A DNA stretch of 11,516 bases from Thermomicrobiaceae bacterium (GTDB taxonomy: Bacteria > Chloroflexota > Chloroflexia > Thermomicrobiales > Thermomicrobiaceae), in NCBI GenBank assembly GCA_025966355.1, contig JAICWZ010000018.1:1-11516 (forward strand). Direction: 5' to 3'. Made by a program: the position numbers and the translations under genes. Under the pieces are notes generated by a model that was given only the letters and a program-made list of their open reading frames with translations, searched no databases and was not told the DNA's origin. Below, piece after piece: positions 6,570-11,516 of the stretch. Position 1 is the first letter of the stretch; each line of letters starts with the position of its first letter.

Positions 6570-8237
6570 TTGAACAGGTGGATCCTGTTCGGCGTTATCG
6601 TCGCGCTTGTGACGACGGTCGCCGCACCAGCCACCGCACTCGGGGACGAACTCGCACTCGACCCCTCATCGGCACCTTCGCCAGTCGCTCAACTCTGGTC
6701 GCGCGCCGATGGCCCGAACGCCCGCTCCGCACATGCTGGAGGATGGCTCTGGGGCCCGGCAATGCGCGCCATGACGGTTGAGCCGTATCAGGAATCGCCC
6801 GACGGCGCTCGCGCGGTCTTCTACTTCGACAAAGCCCGCATGGAAATTTCCGATCCCAATAAGGATCCGCAGGCGACGTGGTACGTCACTGCTGGGCTGC
6901 TGGTCCGCGATCTGATCGCGGGACAGATTCAGGTCGGGAAGAACGCCTATGTACCGTCCGAGCCGGCCAACGTGCCGGTGACCGGCGATATCGTGAACAA
7001 TCCGCTCTCGCCCACCTACGCGAGCCTGGCGCCGCTCGCCTCGATCGGCAGTGCCATCGCCACGAATCAGACGCCGGATCATACCGGTCAAACCGTGACC
7101 TCGCTGCTCAAGGCTGACGGCACGGTCGTGCCGGGCGCGGTATCCGATAGCACGGTGACGATCGGCAGCTACGATACCGTGCTTGGTCACAATATTCCGA
7201 CGCTCTTTACCGACTGGATGTCGAAGCAACCGGTCTCGGAGCAGTTTCTCGCCGGGCATCCGTTGACCGAGCCGTACTGGGTCGATTCGATGGTTGGCGG
7301 CAAGCAGAAGCGTGTGCTGATGCAGGCCTTCGAGCGCCGCGTGCTGACCTACACGCCGAGTAATCCGGCCGCCTGGCAGGTCGAATCGGGCAATGTGGGG
7401 CTCGATTACCGCTTCTGGCACGGCATGGTCGAACCGAGCGACAACAGCGCGATTCCGGTCGCCTCCGAGGTGCCGTTCGGCGAGATCATTACCAACAAAG
7501 CGGCGCAATATGGACTCGATCCGTACCTGCTGGCCGCCGTAGCGAAGGTCTCCAGCAATGACAATCCGCTCTTCAAGGCGGATGACGGTCGCGAGGGCTT
7601 CTTCGGCGTGCGCGCCGAGTTTGCCGCCGATCAGGCATATCCGCTCGATCCAGAGGTAAACGCCGATATCGCAGCCAAGAAGCTGTCCGATTTGCATAAG
7701 GGCAGCGACGACTGGCGCGCGGTGCTGGCGCAGTACTACACCGGTTCCGCCAATCCCGACTGGTCGAGCAGCGCCCTTCAGGATTTCGTCAGCGGCGTGC
7801 TCAATACCCAGGCGAAGCTGCTCTCGGATCTGAACCACCCGCCGGAGAAGCTGGCCAGCACGGAAGCAGCCAGCGTGAGTCAACCCGCCGCCAGCAATCT
7901 GCGGTCGCTCGGTGTCGGCCACGCGGCCTACTATTCCCCCGGCTACTCGGTTGGCTGGTGGAATAACACGCTGCAGAAATATGCCGGTTGGGGCCAGGCC
8001 GCGGCCGGTTGGTCACTCGATCCGAACGGCTACTACTGTGTGAAGCCCGGCTTCATCCCCGGTCAGCGGCTCCAGCTGAGCGCCAACGGCGTCACCCTCT
8101 GGTGCACCATCGGCGATACGGTCGCGAGTGGTGATCTGGCAAGCTGGAAGGCCAAGTGGGTCGTGGAGCTCTCCTGGAACACCTTCCAGGCGCTCGGTCT
8201 GCCCGGCAACAACACCGTCGAGGTGCGCGCACCGTAG
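6570..8237 (+). CDS. Secreted multidomain protein: Chloroflexota domain, lytic-transglycosylase-like domain, RlpA-like barrel
   Basis: This is a probable exported envelope protein of 555 residues. It starts at TTG 6570 behind AGGGAGG (7-nt spacing). Residues 1-23 form a signal peptide (hydrophobic core ILFGVIVALVTTVAA, AxA site A21-T22-A23). Residues about 38-285 are a domain I recall from many Chloroflexota proteins (GGWLWGP, YFDKARMEI at 85-93, VTAGLLVRDLIAGQIQVG, LTEPYW, QAFERRVLTYTPSN); its function is unknown to me. Residues about 303-392 follow the SLT lytic-transglycosylase pattern (YGLDPYLLAAVAKVSSNDNP, GREGFFGV, LAQYYTG), but the catalytic Glu position is S328. Residues about 448-555 (GHAAYYSPGY, PGQRLQLSANGVTLWCTIGD, VVELSWNTFQALGLPG) resemble the RlpA double-psi beta-barrel, with C490 and C512 possibly disulfide-bonded. 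The signal peptide and first domain are clear; the last two domains are inferred by eye. Confidence 0.88.
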   Translation: MNRWILFGVIVALVTTVAAPATALGDELALDPSSAPSPVAQLWSRADGPNARSAHAGGWLWGPAMRAMTVEPYQESPDGARAVFYFDKARMEISDPNKDPQATWYVTAGLLVRDLIAGQIQVGKNAYVPSEPANVPVTGDIVNNPLSPTYASLAPLASIGSAIATNQTPDHTGQTVTSLLKADGTVVPGAVSDSTVTIGSYDTVLGHNIPTLFTDWMSKQPVSEQFLAGHPLTEPYWVDSMVGGKQKRVLMQAFERRVLTYTPSNPAAWQVESGNVGLDYRFWHGMVEPSDNSAIPVASEVPFGEIITNKAAQYGLDPYLLAAVAKVSSNDNPLFKADDGREGFFGVRAEFAADQAYPLDPEVNADIAAKKLSDLHKGSDDWRAVLAQYYTGSANPDWSSSALQDFVSGVLNTQAKLLSDLNHPPEKLASTEAASVSQPAASNLRSLGVGHAAYYSPGYSVGWWNNTLQKYAGWGQAAAGWSLDPNGYYCVKPGFIPGQRLQLSANGVTLWCTIGDTVASGDLASWKAKWVVELSWNTFQALGLPGNNTVEVRAP

Positions 8238-8244
8238 GAAACGG

Positions 8245-8317
8245 ATTCCTCGCGCGGAGAGCGCGGAGACGCAGAGAATAAATAAAAACTCTGCGCTCTC
8301 CGCGCCTCTGCGAGAAT
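8245..8317. repeat. Long imperfect palindrome between convergent genes (dispersed-element type)
   Basis: The 90-base gap between two convergent stops holds a nested stem. CGCGGAGA-CGCAGAG (8262-8276) pairs with CTCTGCG-c-TCTCCGCG (8289-8304), giving 15 bp with one bulged C around a 12-nt A-rich loop. An outer arm, ATTC(C)TCGC (8245-8253), pairs with GCGAGAAT (8310-8317). Translated, the two strands give SAETQR...SALSAPLRE and EARRAQS..SASPRSPRE. This is the pattern of a widespread intergenic palindrome that often produces spurious hypothetical-protein calls across bacterial phyla. It could act as a bidirectional terminator, but there is no clean T-run after the stem. Confidence 0.7.
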
Positions 8318-8327
8318 GATTTCTTCG

Positions 8328-9362
8328 TTACCCCCGGCCGACGACGACCTCGCCGACTGCCCGAAGCGCGGTGTCAATATCCTCACGCGAGATATCGAGA
8401 TGCGTGACGGCGCGGATGCGATATTTGCCGGTCGCGCCCATGCGCACACCATGCTCCTTCAGCGCCGCGACGATCTCGGCCGCTGTCCGTCCGGTGTCAT
8501 TAACGTCGAAGAAGACGAGGTTCGTCTCGATCTCGTCCGGATCGATGCCGAGGCCGGGGATATCGGCCAAACCACGCGCCAGCGTCTTGGCGTTGGTGTG
8601 ATCGTCGGCCAGCCGCTCGACGTTGTGCTCCAGAGCATAGACCCCGGCTGCGGCGATAATGCCGGCCTGGCGCATCGCGCCACCGTACATATGCTTGTAG
8701 CGCCGCGCCCGCTCCATCGTTTCGTGTGTACCCGCCAGCACGCCGCCGACCGGCGCCCCAAGCCCTTTCGAGAGATCGACCCAGACAGTGTCGTAACGCG
8801 CCGCGAAATCCTTGGCCGAAACACCGCTGGCGACGACCGCATTCATCAGCCGCGCACCGTCCATATGCGTCTTGGCACCGAGCCGGTGCGCCGTATCGGC
8901 CACGGCATTGACCGTCTCCAGCGGCCAGACCTTGCCGGCGCCACGGTTATGCGTGTTTTCGACGCAGACGAGCGTCGTCGGCGCCGAGTGATAGGAATAG
9001 CCCGGGACCGCTTCTTCAAGCTGCTCCGGTGTATAGATGCCGCGCTTGCCTTCGATCAGCGTGATCATGACGCCCGCCATCAAGGCCGGGCCGCCCGCTT
9101 CCGAGGTGTAGGGGTGCGCGTACTTCTCCAGCACGATGCGATCGCCCGGCTGGGTATGAACCTTGATACCGATCGCGTTGCACATCGTGCCGGAGGGGAG
9201 AAAGAGCGCCTCCTCCTTGCCGGTCAGCTCGGCAATCATCTCCTGCAATCGGTTGACGGTCGGGTCTTCCTTCAACTGCTCATCGCCCACCGGCGCATCC
9301 GCCATAAAGCGGCGCATCTCGGCGGATGGCTTCGTCGCGGTATCGCTCACAAGGTCAATCAT
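8328..9362 (-). CDS. ltaE: Low-specificity L-threonine aldolase (PLP-dependent)
   Basis: The enzyme cleaves L-threonine or L-allo-threonine to glycine and acetaldehyde, in the cytosol, as a fold-type I PLP tetramer. The 344 residues match the usual length of about 340. MIDLVSDTATKPSAEMRRFM is the characteristic N-terminus. H83 (YAHPYTSEAGG) stacks on the cofactor in the family. D168 and R171 lie in HMDGARL. K199 in VDLSKGLGAPVGG is the Schiff-base Lys. YRIRAVTHLDIS near the C-terminus carries the substrate-carboxylate Arg. I chose ATG 9362 because GGAGGGG lies just upstream and the N-terminus is canonical; the frame stays open 59 residues further, but that part is unlike the family. It converges on the secreted protein across a palindrome and is divergent from the MFS gene. 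Confidence 0.95.
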   Translation of the reverse strand: MIDLVSDTATKPSAEMRRFMADAPVGDEQLKEDPTVNRLQEMIAELTGKEEALFLPSGTMCNAIGIKVHTQPGDRIVLEKYAHPYTSEAGGPALMAGVMITLIEGKRGIYTPEQLEEAVPGYSYHSAPTTLVCVENTHNRGAGKVWPLETVNAVADTAHRLGAKTHMDGARLMNAVVASGVSAKDFAARYDTVWVDLSKGLGAPVGGVLAGTHETMERARRYKHMYGGAMRQAGIIAAAGVYALEHNVERLADDHTNAKTLARGLADIPGLGIDPDEIETNLVFFDVNDTGRTAAEIVAALKEHGVRMGATGKYRIRAVTHLDISREDIDTALRAVGEVVVGRG

Positions 9363-9413
9363 CAAACCCCTCCAAAGGCAAAGCGCTGCGTATCCCGTCC
9401 TGAACGCGTCGCC

Positions 9414-9442
9414 ATTATGACCGCAATGGGGGGACGTGGGAA
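9414..9442 (-). promoter_or_regulatory. Candidate promoter for the threonine aldolase gene
   Basis: On the minus strand, TTCCCA (9437-9442) and CATAAT (9414-9419) are 17 nt apart. The -10 matches consensus at 5 of 6 positions and the -35 at 4 of 6. The element lies about 50 bases upstream of the ATG at 9362. Confidence 0.4.
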
Positions 9443-9572
9443 GAGGGGTGGTGAGAGGAACGTGGTGGTGCACCGATGGGCGAGTGCTCAGCCCGGCGCC
9501 AATCAGTTCACCACCGTTCGCCTGGCAAAAAACCTCCACCCGAAAATCAGCGCAATCCGCCCATCAACCCGC

Positions 9573-9578
9573 TATACT
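9573..9578 (+). promoter_or_regulatory. Candidate -10 element for the MFS transporter gene
   Basis: TATACT is a close match to the -10 consensus in an otherwise GC-rich spacer. No recognisable -35 lies 16-19 nt upstream. A start of transcription near 9585 would leave the first in-frame GTG (9590) almost leaderless, which favours a later start codon. Confidence 0.3.
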
Positions 9579-9625
9579 AGCGCGCTATTGTGGGGCGTTT
9601 GGGGGACGTGTGTGGGGCAAGGCGC

Positions 9626-10816
9626 GTGAGGCGACCGGGGCTGGGGCTGAGTCACGACAATACGCGGATCTTCCTCGGCATGTCGCTGAACGAGGGCGCC
9701 TTCGGCGTCTATCAGACGCTCTGGCCGCTCTATATCGCCGCGCTCGGGGCCAACCCGGCTCAGATCGGAATCGTGATCGGTCTGTCGGGTATTTTACGGC
9801 TTTTCGCGCTCATGCCGAGCGGCATCGTTTCCGAGCGTGTGCCGCCGCGCATGTTGATCGTCGGCGCGCGCTCGCTGACCGCGACCAGTATGTTCCTCTA
9901 TGGCGTGGCGCAGGACTGGTGGCAACTCATTCCGATGGCGGTCATCATGGCGCTCGGCAATATCGCCTTCCCGACGATCTCCAGCACGATCGCCGGCGCC
10001 GCCGGGCCGGGTCGCCAGCGGACACGGGCCTTTACGCTCATCTACACGGTCGGACCAGCCATCGCGCTCCTCGTGACGCCGGCGCTCGGTGGGCTGGTGG
10101 CCGATCAGCTCAGCCTGCGCGCCATCTTTGCCGTGGCCGGCGGATTGACCGTCATTGCCGTTGGCTTTTATTCGCGCATCACGCCGCAGCCGGTGCAGCG
10201 TCATAGCGGACCGCCAATCACCTATCGCACGACGCTGGGCCAGCGGCCGATCCTGCTGATCTGCCTGCTTGAATTGGCGACACTCTTCGCGCTGACACTC
10301 GGCGTGACGCTGACGCCGAACTTTCTGCAGGATGTCCACGGTGTCGGCACCGGCACGATCGGCGTACTCGGCTCGCTGTCGGCGGCCGGCAGTATCGCGC
10401 TCTTCGTGGTGATCAGCCGGGTGCGCCCCTTCGATCAGCCGCTGCTGGCGATCGCTCTGTCGATCGCGGCGGTCGGCGGCACGCTGGCGCTGCTGATCGT
10501 CGGACAGTCGATGCTCTTCTTCGTCGTCGCCTATATGCTGCGCGGCGGCTATACCGTCGCCTGGTCGCTCTTCGCCGCGGCGCTGGGCGAAATCGCGTCC
10601 GATCGCTTCCGGGGACGCGCCTTCGCGCTCGGCGAGATCATGGGCGGAGCCGGCTACGCCTTCGCTCCCTTCGCGGCCGGCTGGCTCTACGAGATCAAGC
10701 CGGTGACGCCGCTCATCGTTGGCCTCATCATGATCGTGCCGTTGGTGATCGGTGCATATTGGATCAGCCGAGCCATCCAGAGCGGGGCTCCGGCCCTGAT
10801 CGAAGAGCCGGTCTGA
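9626..10816 (+). CDS. Major facilitator superfamily transporter
   Basis: This is an inner-membrane secondary transporter of about 396 residues with roughly 12 hydrophobic segments, the normal MFS size. The first helix is around GVYQTLWPLYIAALG. The loop after helix 2 reads MPSGIVSERVPPRMLIVGAR, the position of MFS motif A (GxxxDRxGRR), in degenerate form. A charged cytoplasmic middle (SRITPQPVQRHSGPPITYRT) separates the two six-helix halves. The second half begins with PILLICLLELATLFALTLGV and ends with PLIVGLIMIVPLVIGAYWIS. The start is uncertain: GTG 9590, TTG 9599, GTG 9608 and GTG 9626 are all in frame and none has a good ribosome site. I prefer 9626, which gives a short positively charged N-terminus. 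The substrate is unknown; sugar or drug efflux types are both possible. Confidence 0.88.
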   Translation: MRRPGLGLSHDNTRIFLGMSLNEGAFGVYQTLWPLYIAALGANPAQIGIVIGLSGILRLFALMPSGIVSERVPPRMLIVGARSLTATSMFLYGVAQDWWQLIPMAVIMALGNIAFPTISSTIAGAAGPGRQRTRAFTLIYTVGPAIALLVTPALGGLVADQLSLRAIFAVAGGLTVIAVGFYSRITPQPVQRHSGPPITYRTTLGQRPILLICLLELATLFALTLGVTLTPNFLQDVHGVGTGTIGVLGSLSAAGSIALFVVISRVRPFDQPLLAIALSIAAVGGTLALLIVGQSMLFFVVAYMLRGGYTVAWSLFAAALGEIASDRFRGRAFALGEIMGGAGYAFAPFAAGWLYEIKPVTPLIVGLIMIVPLVIGAYWISRAIQSGAPALIEEPV

Positions 10817-10932
10817 ACGGCGCGACGTGGCAGCAAAGCGGCGGCCGGTCTGCTATTGTTATCGGGCTGATGGATAGGTGATCGCGCACTCAACCCGAGC
10901 CGGCGCGAACTGGTAGAAGCAGGACGTCACCT

Positions 10933-11463
10933 GTGCCGATATTCGGCCGGTCGCGCCCGGAGCGGCCCACACAAGAACCCACAACCGCGGAACTTCGCGA
11001 CGAACGTGCCCGGCAGTGGGCGCACTGCTTTGCCGGTCCGTCGGCCGAAGCGGACTATCGTCGTGCCTTCCTGCGCTATTCGCCGGTCTTCTGGGAGATC
11101 ATTCAATCGGCGCAGAACGATCTGCTTCGTCTGCTGGTCGATCGGGTACCGGCCGATATCGGTGTGCCTTCGGTCTTCGGCCTCTCGGTCGTCTTCGTCA
11201 GCCATCCAAAGGCGGAAGAGGCGACCCGTGCGACGCTCGGCATGATCGTGAACGAACTCATGCCGGTTCATGCGCGAACGCTCTTGATCGCACTGGCGGA
11301 CGCCTGGGAGAACTCGGTGAAGAGCCCGTATTACGAACGGGGAGCGCGCGTCAGCCGCGAGTTCAGTCAGACGTTGCAGCGGCTGGAGTCAACCGCCGCG
11401 AACGATAATGGCGTCATCTCATCGATTCGCGTGCTGGTCGATCGCGGTGACGAGAGCGATTGA
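10933..11463 (+). CDS. Hypothetical protein, helical, unrecognised family
   Basis: I do not recognise this 176-residue protein. It has no signal peptide and no long hydrophobic segment. The N-terminal 25 residues are rich in Pro, Arg and Glu and probably disordered. The rest looks mostly helical (AEADYRRAFLRYSPVFWEII, QNDLLRLLVDRV, AEEATRATLGMIVNELM, ARTLLIALADAWENSV, REFSQTLQRLES). A single Cys (C32) follows a His. It starts at GTG 10933 with AGGA 8 nt upstream. Codon use and composition match the neighbours, and the frame is open with protein-like residue use, so I consider it a real gene. The 116-base gap after the MFS gene holds no obvious terminator, so co-transcription is possible. Confidence 0.75.
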   Translation: MPIFGRSRPERPTQEPTTAELRDERARQWAHCFAGPSAEADYRRAFLRYSPVFWEIIQSAQNDLLRLLVDRVPADIGVPSVFGLSVVFVSHPKAEEATRATLGMIVNELMPVHARTLLIALADAWENSVKSPYYERGARVSREFSQTLQRLESTAANDNGVISSIRVLVDRGDESD

Positions 11464-11485
11464 TCGCCGGAGCACGATCCGTGAG

Positions 11486-11516
11486 CTACCCCCCGAGCAG
11501 TGTGGCAAGATCGAGG
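11486..11516 (-). CDS. Possible C-terminus of a converging gene, cut by the right edge
   Basis: On the minus strand the last bases read LDLATLLGG followed by a TAG stop at 11486-11488. This looks like a natural protein end, and it lies 22 bases from the stop of the preceding gene, the same gap as another convergent pair in this window. Only nine codons are visible, so this is weak. A competing reading is a plus-strand start at GTG 11481. Confidence 0.22.
   Translation of the reverse strand, partial: LDLATLLGG

Noticed and set aside
6666..7922. 418-codon open frame on the minus strand, opposite the secreted protein
   Set aside because: The plus strand carries a signal peptide and known domain motifs over the same DNA; the minus product is His/Arg/Gly-rich without motifs.
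8316..9629. 437-codon open frame on the plus strand, opposite threonine aldolase
   Set aside because: The minus strand encodes an unambiguous PLP enzyme here. The plus frame is a shadow, and its beginning lies in the intergenic palindrome.
11481..11516. Plus-strand start at GTG 11481
   Set aside because: Only 12 codons are visible with a weak upstream GGAG. The converging minus-strand C-terminus is slightly more protein-like, and neither can be decided here.

Overview
The window is high-GC bacterial DNA, densely coding on both strands, with TTG and GTG starts used alongside ATG. The best clue to the host is the protein at 6570-8237. Its N-terminal half carries a secreted domain (YFDKARMEI, LTEPYW and QAFERRVLTYTPSN motifs) that I know mainly from Chloroflexota, especially Sphaerobacter/Thermomicrobium-like and Roseiflexus-like genomes. 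I therefore read this as a Chloroflexota chromosome, probably Thermomicrobia-related. That placement rests on recalled family patterns, not on a search.

Layout from left to right. A thiolase on the minus strand is cut by the left edge (1-1148). It is divergent from a two-gene unit, a DAO-type FAD oxidoreductase (1364-2683) overlapped by a HAD phosphatase/phosphomutase (2676-3347). Next comes a compact toxin-antitoxin module of lower GC: an AbrB/MazE-like antitoxin (3443-3724) and a Doc/Fic-type toxin (3746-4138). A VOC-fold protein lies on the minus strand (4161-4580). A divergent two-gene unit follows, a DinB/DUF664-like putative metalloprotein (4723-5205) sharing an ATGA overlap with a GNAT acetyltransferase (5202-6020). 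A gene-free stretch of about 550 bases (6021-6569) then leads into the secreted 555-residue protein. Its right half holds a plausible promoter and a structured 5' leader. The secreted protein converges on a low-specificity threonine aldolase (8328-9362, minus), with a long imperfect palindrome between the two stops. An MFS transporter (9626-10816) and an unrecognised 176-residue protein (10933-11463) complete the window. The last 30 bases may hold the C-terminus of a converging gene.

Most genes are ordinary accessory metabolism with no single shared pathway. The most interesting segment is 6359-8237. A sigma-70-like promoter is followed by a roughly 150-nt leader that resembles the c-di-AMP (ydaO-type) riboswitch in block order. 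The leader precedes a secreted protein that seems to combine a Chloroflexota-specific domain, a lytic-transglycosylase-like domain whose catalytic Glu position is Ser, and a C-terminal RlpA-like double-psi beta-barrel. If both readings hold, this is a cell-envelope protein under second-messenger control with a dead glycan-binding module. Both readings are inferences from motif comparison by eye.
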